Source of the DNA: Candidatus Gastranaerophilales bacterium
GTDB taxonomy: Bacteria > Cyanobacteriota > Vampirovibrionia > Gastranaerophilales > Gastranaerophilaceae
DNA: 64,000 nucleotides
Assembly (NCBI GenBank): GCA_944325105.1
Contig: CALUYW010000002.1
Span: forward strand, 62,001-126,000
Direction: 5' to 3'
The translations under genes and the position numbers were made by a program. Positions 26,269-35,804 of this stretch are shown in pieces. The notes beneath the pieces are model-generated. The model did not search any database, was not told where the DNA came from, and saw nothing but the letters and a program-made list of their open reading frames with translations. Position 1 is the first letter of the stretch. Every line of letters begins with the position of its first letter.

Positions 26269-27180
26269 CTACTTCATAAATTCATTTAAGTCTATAAATT
26301 CTACCGCTTCTTCTATGGTGTCAAAGACATGTATTATGTTGTTTAAAAATACATAGTTAAGGGCTCTTTTTACATCCTCGCAAGGCTTTACAAGGATAAA
26401 TAAACCGTCCTTCTGCGATGTAGTCTTATAAACATCTGCAAAAATACTTGCATACCTGTCGGAAAAAATCTTTATATGCTCAAGATTAAATATTATGTTC
26501 GGTTTGCCTGTCAGAACATTTGTATTGGCTTCTTTTAAAATTCTATCAAGGTATTTTTCGTTATTTATCTTATAAATTGTCATTACACAAATATTTTCAT
26601 TAATGTAATACTTGTGAAATTCTTCATTTACCGTTTTATTTGTAGAGTTGGAAATAAACTTCAAAATACCCTCATGCCATTGAGGCTGCTTAGGTATAAA
26701 CTCGTCAACACCATACTTATAGCACTCTTGAATCATCTTAGTGTCGTCCGTGCCTGATATTACAATGAGTTTAAAGTCTTTCTCCTCTTCGGATTTAATC
26801 TTATTTGCTTCACTTATAAGCTCAAAACCGTCTTTCGCATCGGGCAAGAAAAGGTCAATTATAAGATAATCTATTTTTTTCTTTTTAAGCTCTGTTAGTG
26901 CTTCTTCTTTGTTGCGAGCAACATAAACATTAACGCCAATTTTTTTCAACATGGAAGTAAGCTGATAAATGGAAAGTTCCATATCATCAACTATAAGTAC
27001 ATTTATATTTTCAGCAGTGAAAAAACTTAAAGGGTAGTTAAAAAAGTTCAACTTCCTCTCAAGTGCAATGAGTGCTCTTGAAACCGTTTCCCCTGCCTGA
27101 ATTTCAGGGTTTACATCTATCCCGGATAATTTAACCAAGTTTAAATACTGGTCATATGTCAATTTTATTTCATCTTCCAT
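26269..27180 (-). CDS. Response-regulator receiver with C-terminal STAS-like domain
   Basis: 303 residues. After a 58-residue helical lead, a receiver domain runs from about 60 to 185: acidic pair D65-D66 (VLIVDDMEL), phospho-acceptor D109 (YLIIDLFLPD), the ISGT switch residue, and the conserved Lys (FIPKQP). The rest (about 190-303, ICVMTIYKINNEKYLDRILKEANT ... FNLEHIKIFSDRYASIFADVYK) has the strand-helix order of a STAS/anti-anti-sigma domain. Such proteins usually pass a phospho-signal to a partner-switching module rather than to DNA. No kinase or sigma regulator is adjacent. Its stop is one base from that of the converging HerA-like gene. Confidence 0.75.
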   Translation of the reverse strand: MEDEIKLTYDQYLNLVKLSGIDVNPEIQAGETVSRALIALERKLNFFNYPLSFFTAENINVLIVDDMELSIYQLTSMLKKIGVNVYVARNKEEALTELKKKKIDYLIIDLFLPDAKDGFELISEANKIKSEEEKDFKLIVISGTDDTKMIQECYKYGVDEFIPKQPQWHEGILKFISNSTNKTVNEEFHKYYINENICVMTIYKINNEKYLDRILKEANTNVLTGKPNIIFNLEHIKIFSDRYASIFADVYKTTSQKDGLFILVKPCEDVKRALNYVFLNNIIHVFDTIEEAVEFIDLNEFMK

Positions 27181-27278
27181 AATCCTAATTATACAATAAT
27201 ATACAGAAAATGCCAGAAGAAAAAATTTGTACTATAATAATTTCTAAAAGGGGATAATTAACAAACAGGAGCAATTTA

Positions 27279-28790
27279 ATGCAAGATACACTAAACACAA
27301 AAGCTTTCGGCAAAAATGACATAAGAGGAATTTTCCCGTCAGAAGTAAACTCAGAACTTTATTTTTATGTTGCAAAAGGTTACATAAGCTGGATGCAAGA
27401 GCAGCTTACAAAGTTAAGCGGGACAAAAAAGCCTGTTGATGAGATTTTAGTTAGTGTATGCATGGATGCAAGACTGCATTCAAAAGAACTTAAAGACGCC
27501 CTGATACAAGGACTTTGCGCAGCAGGGGTAAATGTTTTAGACTTAGGTCTTGCGCCGACTCCCCTTGGCTACTTCAGTGAATTTGCAAAAATAGACGCTG
27601 AAATAACCGAAGGAAAAAGCGTAAACGGTGCACTTATTATAACAGCGTCACATAACCCGAGCGAATACAACGGGCTTAAAATGACATTTAACAAAGCCTC
27701 TTTAAGTGAAGAACAAATTAAAGAAGTAAAAGAACACACTCAAAAAGCCTATGAGGACGCTAAAGCCGATAAATACAGAACATTTAGATGCGGTTTTGTT
27801 AAAAAATACGATATTATCTCAAACTACACAGATAAAATATCCGATATGTTTGACAAAATAGGAAACGGCATTAAAATTGTCGTAGACTCAGCAAACGCCA
27901 CGGGCGGGCTTGTAGCACCACAGTTGTACCGTGAGCTTGGCTGCGAAGTGGTTGAATTATTCTCAGAACCTGACGGAAATTTCCCAAACCACCACCCTAA
28001 CCCGTCAGATGAAAAAACCCTTGATGCTATCAAAAAAGCAGTGGTAGAAAACAAAGCCGACTTTGGTATAGCTTTTGACGGTGATTCAGACAGAATAGGC
28101 GTGGTAAGCTCAAAAGGCAAAACTATTTCAGGCGACAAACTACTTTTAATCTATGCTCTTGATTTAATAAAAGAATTAAAAGCACACGGCGAGTCACCGA
28201 CTGTCGTAAGCGAAGTTAAATGCTCACAAGTACTCTACGATACAATTAATGCTCAAGGCGGTGTAGCTATAATGCATAAAACAGGCCATGGCTACATTAA
28301 GTCTAAAATGAAAGAAACAGGAGCACTATTAGCAGGAGAGATGAGCGGACATGTGTTCTTTAAAGACAGATACTTTGGTTATGATGACGCTATTTATGCC
28401 GGCTGCAGATTGATTGAAATAGTTGCAAAAAACAAAAAACTAAAACCGAACTTTGACTTGGAAGAATTGATTAAACCCTTTGATGAGGTTTATCTTTCAA
28501 ACGAAGAAAGGCTAAAATGCCCCAATGAATTTAAAAAGCCTGTCCTTGAAGAGCTGAAAGGCAGAATATCGGATGAACTATTCAATTCAAAAATAAAAGA
28601 TATCATTACAATTGACGGCCTAAGAATTATCTTTGAAGACGGTTTTGCCCTCATCAGACAAAGTAACACGGAACCAGTTTTTACTTTAAGATTTGAAGCA
28701 AAAACAAAAGAACAGTGTGAAAACTACCGCAAAACACTGTGCGATTTAACAAATGAAATTACTCTAAAATATGCTCAGACAAAAGTCTAA
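27279..28790 (+). CDS. manB: Phosphomannomutase / phosphoglucomutase
   Basis: 503 residues of the alpha-D-phosphohexomutase family. Motifs: FGKNDIRGIF near the start, the phospho-serine loop TASHNPSEYNG (about 127-137), the metal loop AFDGDSDRIG (about 265-274), the sugar loop GEMSGHVFF (about 350), and the phosphate loop RQSNTEPVFTLRFEA near the end. It interconverts hexose-6-phosphate and hexose-1-phosphate and would feed manC at 16 kb. SD CAGGAGC lies 8 nt before the ATG. Confidence 0.93.
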   Translation: MQDTLNTKAFGKNDIRGIFPSEVNSELYFYVAKGYISWMQEQLTKLSGTKKPVDEILVSVCMDARLHSKELKDALIQGLCAAGVNVLDLGLAPTPLGYFSEFAKIDAEITEGKSVNGALIITASHNPSEYNGLKMTFNKASLSEEQIKEVKEHTQKAYEDAKADKYRTFRCGFVKKYDIISNYTDKISDMFDKIGNGIKIVVDSANATGGLVAPQLYRELGCEVVELFSEPDGNFPNHHPNPSDEKTLDAIKKAVVENKADFGIAFDGDSDRIGVVSSKGKTISGDKLLLIYALDLIKELKAHGESPTVVSEVKCSQVLYDTINAQGGVAIMHKTGHGYIKSKMKETGALLAGEMSGHVFFKDRYFGYDDAIYAGCRLIEIVAKNKKLKPNFDLEELIKPFDEVYLSNEERLKCPNEFKKPVLEELKGRISDELFNSKIKDIITIDGLRIIFEDGFALIRQSNTEPVFTLRFEAKTKEQCENYRKTLCDLTNEITLKYAQTKV

Positions 28791-28855
28791 GTCATATAAA
28801 CTTTGAGGCAATTTTAACTTTAGTAGTAAACGACTATAATTTTTAAGGTTAAAGT

Positions 28856-28870
28856 TGATATAATCAGAAT
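28856..28870 (+). promoter_or_regulatory. Extended -10 promoter giving a leaderless transcript
   Basis: TGATATAAT (TGn + TATAAT, 28859-28864) ends six bases before the ATG at 28871. A clear -35 is absent, which an extended -10 can tolerate. No Shine-Dalgarno is present. Confidence 0.6.
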
Positions 28871-29707
28871 ATGAAAAAAATTACAGGCAATATTATAATA
28901 ACGGCACTAATACTTATGCTCATAAACCCAATATGCGCATACGCCGCTGCGCCTGTTACTCTTGCATCACACTTAGGCAAGATAGAGCAAGAGCTCTGGG
29001 GGTTTGAATACGGCTCACAAACTGACACCGAGCGTATAGGAAGAATTGAACAAAGCGTTTTTGGTCAAACAAATGACAAAGAAACAATCGAAAAAAGAAT
29101 AGAAAAAATAAATAAAGCCCTTGGCATAGAATCTCAAAAAGAAGCTCAAAGCAGTGCAGGGGAACTTTTAAGCGAAGAAATGGACGGTATTTCATATCCT
29201 CAAATTGACCAGCTTGAAATGAAACTGTTCTCACAAGTTTATGACAAAGAAAACATCTACAAACGTATCGAAAGACTTGAGAAAAAGATTTTTGGCGCAG
29301 CGCAAGACGGCGACTTAGCGTCACGTACGGATAAATTAAAAGGCTACTTAAATATAGATACCACACCAAAAACCGTTTATTCAAGGGGCGATATACCCCA
29401 ATACGAACAATCTTACGACGGTTATGGTTCAGATATTAATATACAAATCTCAGGGCTCGAACAGTCATTATTTGGAAAAACATTTTCCCAAGACCCAACG
29501 GGGTTAAGGCTTAACAGACTTGAGAGAAAAATATTCCAGAGAGATTTTTCTTCTGATGATGATGTAGTTCGCATGCAAAGACTTCAGGCTGCTGCAAGCG
29601 CTAAAAAAACAGCAAAATACTACGATATGAATAAAGCTCAAAAATTCACCTCTACAGGGCTTCAAATAGGTACGCTTATTCTTATGATACTTGCGATGAT
29701 ATTGTAA
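28871..29707 (+). CDS. Exported protein with LExxLFG / RLxRLExxIFG repeats
   Basis: 278 residues: a signal peptide (about 1-26, ending YAAA), three repeats of about 45-50 residues, and a C-terminal hydrophobic segment (GLQIGTLILMILAMIL). Each repeat is bipartite: an L/I-E-x-x-L-F/W-G start, then about 15 residues, then R-I/L-x-R-I/L-E-x-x-I/V-F-G (for example ISGLEQSLFGKTF ... RLNRLERKIFQRDF). The pattern suggests short amphipathic helices that pack on each other or on membranes. With N-terminal export and a C-terminal anchor it would face the periplasm. I do not recognise a named family. The big TPR gene follows 40 nt later. Confidence 0.65.
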   Translation: MKKITGNIIITALILMLINPICAYAAAPVTLASHLGKIEQELWGFEYGSQTDTERIGRIEQSVFGQTNDKETIEKRIEKINKALGIESQKEAQSSAGELLSEEMDGISYPQIDQLEMKLFSQVYDKENIYKRIERLEKKIFGAAQDGDLASRTDKLKGYLNIDTTPKTVYSRGDIPQYEQSYDGYGSDINIQISGLEQSLFGKTFSQDPTGLRLNRLERKIFQRDFSSDDDVVRMQRLQAAASAKKTAKYYDMNKAQKFTSTGLQIGTLILMILAMIL

Positions 29708-29712
29708 GTCAG

Positions 29713-29747
29713 TTGATTTTTGCACAAAAACATAAGATAATAATCCT
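29713..29747 (+). promoter_or_regulatory. Promoter giving a leaderless TPR transcript
   Basis: -35 TTGATT (29713-29718), 17-bp spacer, -10 GATAAT (29736-29741), six bases, then the ATG at 29748. No Shine-Dalgarno is present. Confidence 0.65.
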
Positions 29748-31790
29748 ATGGAAAATAAATTAGTAAAAACTACGGCATTATCAATTATTTTAGCGTTAAC
29801 ACTATGCAGCAACCTTAATATTAAGGCGTCTGCCGCGATGAGCAAAGAGTCAATTAAACTCTATAAAAGCGCTCAAAAATTTGAATCTCAAAACAGGTTT
29901 AAAGACGCTATAGACCTTATGGAAAAGGCTCTTGCAACTTCACCCGATGATATTACTTTAAACACTAAGCTTGCAGGGCTATACTCTCAAGTCGGTCAAT
30001 ATGATAAAGCGCTTGAAATATACCAAAAGACACTTAGAATAAAGCCTGATGACGGATTTTTGTACATAAGTATCGGCAATCTTTTGGAGCAAAAAAATGA
30101 TTATGAAAACGCCCTTAATGCTTACAAAGAGGCGCTTTCCATCATGCCTGATTACAAATACAACTACCTAAATATTGCAAATGTTGAATATATCTTAAAA
30201 GACTATCCGAACGCTATTAAAGACTATAAAATATTTTTAACCCAATATCCCGATAACACGCAAGCCATCACAAACCTTGCGACTTGTTATCTTGACTCTA
30301 AAGACTACAAAAACGCTATAGAAACCTTTGAAGATTCAATAAAATCAAACTCCTCAGGCTTTAGCGACTGGGGAAGCTACGGACTTGCACTTTTAAGAGA
30401 TAAAAGATACAAAGAAGCAAAAGAAGCGTTTGACAAGGCAGTAAAAGTCAACTCCACAGATTACGCATCATACGGAAACCTTGCGGTTGTTGAATCTTAT
30501 CTTGGAGAAAACAAAAACGCCTATTTAAACTTTAAAAAAGCTTTTGAACTTGAGCCGAATTTATACTCGCTAAAGTTTGACTACGCAGCACTTTTGACCA
30601 AAATGGGCAAATACGACGAGGCCATAGTTGCATACAATGACTATCTGAAAAAATACCCCAATGATGCAAATGCGTACTTAAATCTTGGTATTTTGTACAA
30701 AAACACCCAAAAACCAAAAGACGCTATCGCCGTTTTGCAAAAAGGTGTTAAGCTTGACAGTACAAACTACGATATAAAAAGCGAACTTGCAAAAAGCTAC
30801 TTTGAAAACAAAGACTATGACAAAGCTATCATAGTTTACGACCAAATACTTGCAAGAAACAAAGGCAACCTGCAAACACTTTTCAACAAAGCACTTGCCC
30901 TGCAAGGTGCAAAAGAATTTAAAAACGCTCAGGTTATTTACTCTAACCTTTTAAAAGAACCTGTTGAAAACCTTGGTAAATACAACCTTGAATACTCTGC
31001 TATTCAAGAGGCACAAGCGTCAAACTACATAGCCTGGGCTAACTATTACAATTCTAAAAAAGATTTTAAAAACGCAAAAGAAACCTACGCTAAAGCCCTT
31101 GCCATTAATCCCGATAACACGGGTGCTTATGAAGGACTTGCAAAAACATATGAAAATATGGGTGTAAAAGAGCTTGCTGTTGAAAACTTTGAAAGAGCGA
31201 TACAAATTGAGCCCGAAAATCCTAATCTTTTCACAAGCTACGGCGAGACACTTGAGCATATGAATGATTTAGAGCAAGCACAGAGCGCTTTTTCAAAAGC
31301 AATTGAGCTTGATGATAAATACTTTGATGCTTATGTTTTATCGGGCGATAACTACCTTAAACAAAAAGAGTTTAACAAAGCAATAGAGCAGTTTGAAAAG
31401 GCTCTTTCAATAAATCCTGATGATGATTCTGTTGCAATTAAAATAGGTAATGCTTACAAATACCAATCAAACAACGATAAAGCGCTTGAATATTATACAA
31501 AAACCCTTGATATCAACCCGCTTAATGAAAACGCCTATTTTAACATCGGACTTATTAACTACGAAAACGAGCACTACGACGAGGCTGTAGCTAATTTTTC
31601 AAAAGCAATTGAACTGAAAGAAGACTTTGCCTACGCATACTGGGGTCTTGGCTCTTGTTATGAAGAGCTGAAAAAGCCAAAAGACGCTATTTTTAACTAC
31701 GAAAAATACTGCGAATACGCGCCTGATGAAGATTCCAAAGAAAAAGCAGAACAAAAAGTAGATGAACTCTATAAAGAACTTGTAAAATGA
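29748..31790 (+). CDS. Large exported TPR-repeat protein
   Basis: 680 residues with an N-terminal signal peptide (KTTALSIILALTLCSNLNIKASA) and about 17-18 tandem TPRs over the rest (for example YDKALEIYQKTLRIKPDDG, FNKAIEQFEKALSINPDDD, YDEAVANFSKAIELKEDFA). The end is DELYKELVK. It likely forms a long superhelical scaffold in the periplasm. Its stop overlaps the start of the next lipoprotein gene by 4 nt (ATGA), so the lipoprotein is probably a partner. Confidence 0.85.
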   Translation: MENKLVKTTALSIILALTLCSNLNIKASAAMSKESIKLYKSAQKFESQNRFKDAIDLMEKALATSPDDITLNTKLAGLYSQVGQYDKALEIYQKTLRIKPDDGFLYISIGNLLEQKNDYENALNAYKEALSIMPDYKYNYLNIANVEYILKDYPNAIKDYKIFLTQYPDNTQAITNLATCYLDSKDYKNAIETFEDSIKSNSSGFSDWGSYGLALLRDKRYKEAKEAFDKAVKVNSTDYASYGNLAVVESYLGENKNAYLNFKKAFELEPNLYSLKFDYAALLTKMGKYDEAIVAYNDYLKKYPNDANAYLNLGILYKNTQKPKDAIAVLQKGVKLDSTNYDIKSELAKSYFENKDYDKAIIVYDQILARNKGNLQTLFNKALALQGAKEFKNAQVIYSNLLKEPVENLGKYNLEYSAIQEAQASNYIAWANYYNSKKDFKNAKETYAKALAINPDNTGAYEGLAKTYENMGVKELAVENFERAIQIEPENPNLFTSYGETLEHMNDLEQAQSAFSKAIELDDKYFDAYVLSGDNYLKQKEFNKAIEQFEKALSINPDDDSVAIKIGNAYKYQSNNDKALEYYTKTLDINPLNENAYFNIGLINYENEHYDEAVANFSKAIELKEDFAYAYWGLGSCYEELKKPKDAIFNYEKYCEYAPDEDSKEKAEQKVDELYKELVK

Positions 31791-32206
31791 AAAAAATAAT
31801 TTCAAGGTTCCTTTTTATGCTTGTGCTTGTTGCGCAAATCTTCCTGCTTAGCGGCTGCTCGGATGAACCTTTTATAGTTTTTAGCGCACAAAACCCAAAA
31901 GAGGGCCTAAATAAAAACCAGCTTGAAAATAACTTTAAACAAGGGCAAAGGGTTTATTTTGCAATAATTTCTCCAAAAGGCTTTAGGGATGATATGATAA
32001 GGATTTCTTTAACCAAAAAGGATGTAAAATCAGAATTTTGGGGATATTCTAACTACAGAAACCAAACAATAAGAACAAAAGGCGAAAAATACTACAGTGA
32101 CTATTTTGCAATAAGGGAAGAGGGAATTTTTGTGCTTCAGGCTTTTGAGCTGATAAACCTTAATAAGCCCATAGCAACAGGGGTATTTAGAGTCTATGCA
32201 AATTAA
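31787..32206 (+). CDS. Small predicted lipoprotein
   Basis: 139 residues. The signal sequence ends with the lipobox LLSGC (Cys about 24). The mature part is a compact beta-rich domain (VYFAIISPKGF, IRISLTKKD, YYSDYFAIREEGIFVLQAFELI), with no motif I can name. Coupled to the TPR gene before it, and its last 11 bases overlap the next gene. Confidence 0.7.
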   Translation: MKKIISRFLFMLVLVAQIFLLSGCSDEPFIVFSAQNPKEGLNKNQLENNFKQGQRVYFAIISPKGFRDDMIRISLTKKDVKSEFWGYSNYRNQTIRTKGEKYYSDYFAIREEGIFVLQAFELINLNKPIATGVFRVYAN

Positions 32207-32636
32207 AAATTTTATACAAGACATTATTCAATACATTAAAAATAAAATGTTCTCTTCAAGATACGTTGTTAAAGGCAAATGCAAAAAATGCGGCAAATGC
32301 TGCTCTACCATTTTACTATCAGATGAAAACGGATACATAAAAACCGAAGAAGATTTCATAAAACTGCAAAAACAAAACCGCGCGATAAGAAATTTTGTGA
32401 TAAACGGTATAGCAGATGATGTTGAAAAAGACTCCCCGCAATATGGCGCACTGCTTTTTAAATGCAGGATTTTAAGGGATGATGGCAAGTGCGGAAGGTA
32501 TTTTTTCCGCTCGCTTTTTTGCAGAGATTACCCCTCTATTAACCCTGATTTTATACAAATGGGCGGCACAACGCTTGACGGGTGCGGATATTATTTTGAT
32601 GTAGATAAAAAATTTGACGAATACCTGAAAGATTAA
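32196..32636 (+). CDS. YkgJ-type CxxCxxCC metal-binding protein
   Basis: 146 residues. The signature CKKCGKCC (about 25-32) plus later cysteines (FKCRIL, GKCGRY, FCRDYPS, GCGYYF) match the putative zinc- or iron-chelating family that includes YkgJ. Members may hold an Fe-S cluster or metal; their role is poorly known. It overlaps the lipoprotein gene by 11 nt. Its TAA stop overlaps the stop of the OstA/LptD-like gene on the other strand (TTAA at 32633-32636). Confidence 0.8.
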   Translation: MQIKNFIQDIIQYIKNKMFSSRYVVKGKCKKCGKCCSTILLSDENGYIKTEEDFIKLQKQNRAIRNFVINGIADDVEKDSPQYGALLFKCRILRDDGKCGRYFFRSLFCRDYPSINPDFIQMGGTTLDGCGYYFDVDKKFDEYLKD

Positions 32637-34630
32637 ATATTTTCAGGAACTTTTACCTTATAGTATTTTAAGTTTTCAAAATTGCTTGTCTTTTTACCTG
32701 CTTTATCAGGGTTTTTAACAGTCAGTTTGTCATATTTTATCTTGGCTGTATCCTTACCTACAAGGAATAACACATCAAAGATTGCTCTTTCTCTATATGT
32801 ATCATACGAAAAGGCAAGTTTAACATCTTCAGGGCCTGCCACAACATAGAATTTATTTTCTGTTAAAAGGTCTTTGTCCGGGTTATCTCTTAAAATAGAA
32901 ATTGTTCCCTGATAACCAACTGCCAAATACTTACCAAGTCTTATGTTTTCATCTATTGTAATGTACTGTTTACCGTAAATATATTCATCAAATCTAAGAG
33001 GACTTCTGCCATGTACGCCCGCCATACCATACATTATACGAGAACCCCAGTTCTTAACACGTGTTTGTATCATAGGGCCAAACCTTACAACACCTACCGT
33101 ATCACCCGTGCCATACAATGTAGCAGCGGCTTGCGTGTAGGCAAGAGTTCTTATATACATATCCTGCTCTTCGTTTTTCTTTTCAAAGATTTTTTTATAC
33201 AACTCACCTTGCCACCTTAAACGCATAGTACCGTTTCTGCTGAGACTCTCTTTTTCATTGTAGTCGGTTACATAACCCGCCGACCATCTTTGCCTGAATG
33301 TTGCGTCCAAATCTTTTATCTTATATTGCTTGTCATGAACTAACTGAGCAATATATCCGGGTTGTCTTCTTCCAAAAAACCACTCGTCAAAATACGCATG
33401 GCGACCATAATCTAAATATAAATTGTCGTTAAATTTATAGTTACCATGAACTATTAAATTCTCGCTTGATGTAGCGTACCCTGCTTCTAACATGTTCCTT
33501 TTTGACATGTACCTTCCGATAACACCAACGCCAAGTCCCGAGTCATACACAAGAGCGGGCATAACTTTCAGTGTTCCGCCAAAAGGAACTTCTGTAGTAT
33601 AACCCCAGCCCACATATGTACCAAAACCCCTGAACATACCTGCTTCAGGAAGATTTGACTCTACAAATGTTTGATTCTTATCCGTTAAAAGCTCGGCACT
33701 GCCGACTTTTGCAACTTTAAATTTTTTATAGTAAATCTCAGCATCTTTTAAAGTTATAGTATCGTGTTCTTTTTTACTTTCAATTATTATCTCTTTTGTC
33801 TTTATCCTAAGAGGCTCGCTTCTTTTTTTCTTTAGCTCCGGAGTAGCTAAATCCTTTAGAACAAGAGTTTCATCCAAGTAACCAAAACCTTTTGTTTGCA
33901 AAAGCATGTCAATGTCTTTTGCCATTTTGGCGTCCCCGTTTACCATTTGAATTTCATTAGCGTAAGCATAACCCTCTTGAGCCCTGATTGTCATAATGCC
34001 CATAGTACCAATAGGTTCATTCATAAGCACATTTTCTTCATTTAAATCTATGCTCATAAAATCACCTTTTAGGGTTGTGCCGTTTTTATCCAAAACAACA
34101 TTATCAAAAAGTCTTATAACATTTGTATTTTTGTTAAAAATTGCTTTATCAGCGGTTAAAACCGTATTATCAGGGTATGTTTTAATAACCACATGCCCTC
34201 TTGCTTCGATTTCATTTCTGTCCTCAAAATACTCCATAAAATCAGAATCTAAAGTGGCACTTTGTTTTGGTTTATCTGCTTGCTCATCAGGCTTTTGTTC
34301 AGTCACGTCCTCTTTTTGCTGCTTTTTATCTTTTATAACATCAATTAAATTCGGCACTTCAAGAGGGGGGCCCTCATAGCTGTCTTTCATTTTCATGCCG
34401 CCAAAATTAATATCAGCCTTATCGTCTTTTAAAATATCTGCCTCGACTTTATTAGGGTCAACCGTCGGAGCGTTTATAACCTCATAGGCATGAGAGGCAT
34501 TTAAAAAATTAAATGTCATAGAAACAAAAAGTGCCAGTATGAGCCTTTTTATAACCTGCACGCTAAAAAAATCTTTCTCCATAAGACTGACCATGGACAT
34601 TTTATCGCAAAAATGTTTTTTTGGCACCAT
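32633..34630 (-). CDS. OstA/LptD-like outer-membrane protein
   Basis: Up to 665 residues. A signal sequence (LILALFVSMTFNFLNASHA) ends at about residue 49 of the longest frame, so the true start may be a later ATG (34600 or 34582); no start has a good SD. Residues about 130-235 show OstA/LptA-type beta-jellyroll features (DFMEYFEDRNEIEARGHVVIKTYPDNTVLTADKAIFN). The remainder is strand-rich and resembles a beta-barrel. The layout fits LptD, the outer-membrane LPS insertase, but it is short and the mature part has no Cys, so the disulfides of proteobacterial LptD are absent. It sits 12 nt after the M23 gene, in one operon. Confidence 0.7.
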   Translation of the reverse strand: MVPKKHFCDKMSMVSLMEKDFFSVQVIKRLILALFVSMTFNFLNASHAYEVINAPTVDPNKVEADILKDDKADINFGGMKMKDSYEGPPLEVPNLIDVIKDKKQQKEDVTEQKPDEQADKPKQSATLDSDFMEYFEDRNEIEARGHVVIKTYPDNTVLTADKAIFNKNTNVIRLFDNVVLDKNGTTLKGDFMSIDLNEENVLMNEPIGTMGIMTIRAQEGYAYANEIQMVNGDAKMAKDIDMLLQTKGFGYLDETLVLKDLATPELKKKRSEPLRIKTKEIIIESKKEHDTITLKDAEIYYKKFKVAKVGSAELLTDKNQTFVESNLPEAGMFRGFGTYVGWGYTTEVPFGGTLKVMPALVYDSGLGVGVIGRYMSKRNMLEAGYATSSENLIVHGNYKFNDNLYLDYGRHAYFDEWFFGRRQPGYIAQLVHDKQYKIKDLDATFRQRWSAGYVTDYNEKESLSRNGTMRLRWQGELYKKIFEKKNEEQDMYIRTLAYTQAAATLYGTGDTVGVVRFGPMIQTRVKNWGSRIMYGMAGVHGRSPLRFDEYIYGKQYITIDENIRLGKYLAVGYQGTISILRDNPDKDLLTENKFYVVAGPEDVKLAFSYDTYRERAIFDVLFLVGKDTAKIKYDKLTVKNPDKAGKKTSNFENLKYYKVKVPENI

Positions 34631-34642
34631 GCAAAAAACTTA

Positions 34643-35797
34643 TTACCTCGGGATAAAATTAAAAGGATTAGTTGGTTGACCGTTTTGACGAACTTCAAAA
34701 TGCAAATGCGGCCCTGTTGAATAACCGGTCGTACCGACATTTGCTATAACCTGACCTTTTGCAACATTAGAACCGACTCCTACCCTGTAACTGTTTAAGT
34801 GAGCATAAAGTGTCGTTGTAGGAACGCCATTGATGCGCCCATGGTCAATAATTACAACCTTGCCGTATCCGCCGTACCAGCCTACAAAAATAACCTTACC
34901 CGCGTTTGCCGCCTTAACTGCCGCGTTCATTGGCATGCCAAGGTCAACACCTGAGTGATAAATTTTTCTTTTAAATATGGGGTGAATTCTCCAGCCGTAT
35001 GGAGATGTAACAGGGCCGCCTACAGGTCTTATAAAGCCGCCTGAAACAGTAATTTTTTGCTGGCTTTTTTCTGACCTTACGGTTTCTTTGTTAATCATAT
35101 CAGCAATAGCCCTACTTTGACGAGCTAAATCTCTTTCAGCTTTCTCCCAAGTGGCTCTATCTGTTTTTAGCTTATATATCATTTTTTCATTCTGACTTAT
35201 AGCGTCTTGAATGTTCTTTTGTTCTCTGTCTATTGACTTTATTGAACTTGCAAGATATCTTTTTTGCATTTCAATTTGTCTTTTAACTTCAAGTATTTTT
35301 CTTGTCTGCTGCTGCATATAGCGGATATTATCTTTATCCTGCTTCATTACGATATTTTCAAAATAAAGTCTGTCAAGGAAGTTATTCACATCATTTGATG
35401 AGAGCAAAAACTCAACATAGCTTTTTCTTTTCGTTTTAAATATTTGCACAATCCTTTTGTTGGTAGCATTTTGAAGCGCGTTAAAGTCATAAGTAAGTTT
35501 CTGCAACTTTCTCTCTAAAGTTAAAAGCTCATCTTGAGCATTTTTGTACTGCATTTTATTTTGATTAAGCGTTTGCTCGGTACGCTCAAGAATTTTTTGA
35601 TTTTTATAAAGCTTGTTTGTTTCAATCTTCTCGAGGAGTTTTAGCTTGTGTATCTGTTGTTTTGCAACGGCACGCTTTTGTTCAACTTGTTTTGCCTTAG
35701 TTGCTGCACTCTGCTGAGCAAAAACAGGCATTGCACAACAAAAAATCATTGTGCATCCAACTATTAAAGATAAAATTTTTTTGGAAAAATTATGCAT
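34643..35797 (-). CDS. M23 (LytM) family peptidase with coiled coil
   Basis: 384 residues: a signal peptide (about 1-27, ending VFAQ), a long coiled coil (about 30-235, like EnvC/NlpD-type activators) and a C-terminal LytM domain (about 258-384). The zinc and catalytic residues are present: HSGVD (HxxxD), LYAHL, and PHLHFE (HxH). So unlike EnvC it could be an active endopeptidase cutting peptidoglycan cross-links. It is in an operon with the OstA/LptD-like gene and a small membrane peptide. Confidence 0.9.
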   Translation of the reverse strand: MHNFSKKILSLIVGCTMIFCCAMPVFAQQSAATKAKQVEQKRAVAKQQIHKLKLLEKIETNKLYKNQKILERTEQTLNQNKMQYKNAQDELLTLERKLQKLTYDFNALQNATNKRIVQIFKTKRKSYVEFLLSSNDVNNFLDRLYFENIVMKQDKDNIRYMQQQTRKILEVKRQIEMQKRYLASSIKSIDREQKNIQDAISQNEKMIYKLKTDRATWEKAERDLARQSRAIADMINKETVRSEKSQQKITVSGGFIRPVGGPVTSPYGWRIHPIFKRKIYHSGVDLGMPMNAAVKAANAGKVIFVGWYGGYGKVVIIDHGRINGVPTTTLYAHLNSYRVGVGSNVAKGQVIANVGTTGYSTGPHLHFEVRQNGQPTNPFNFIPR

Positions 35798-35804
35798 ATT
35801 TTAC

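Noticed and set aside
29504-29845. 113-codon minus-strand frame spanning the LExxLFG and TPR gene junction
   Set aside because: It overlaps a strong promoter and two well-supported genes on the other strand; composition is that of a shadow.
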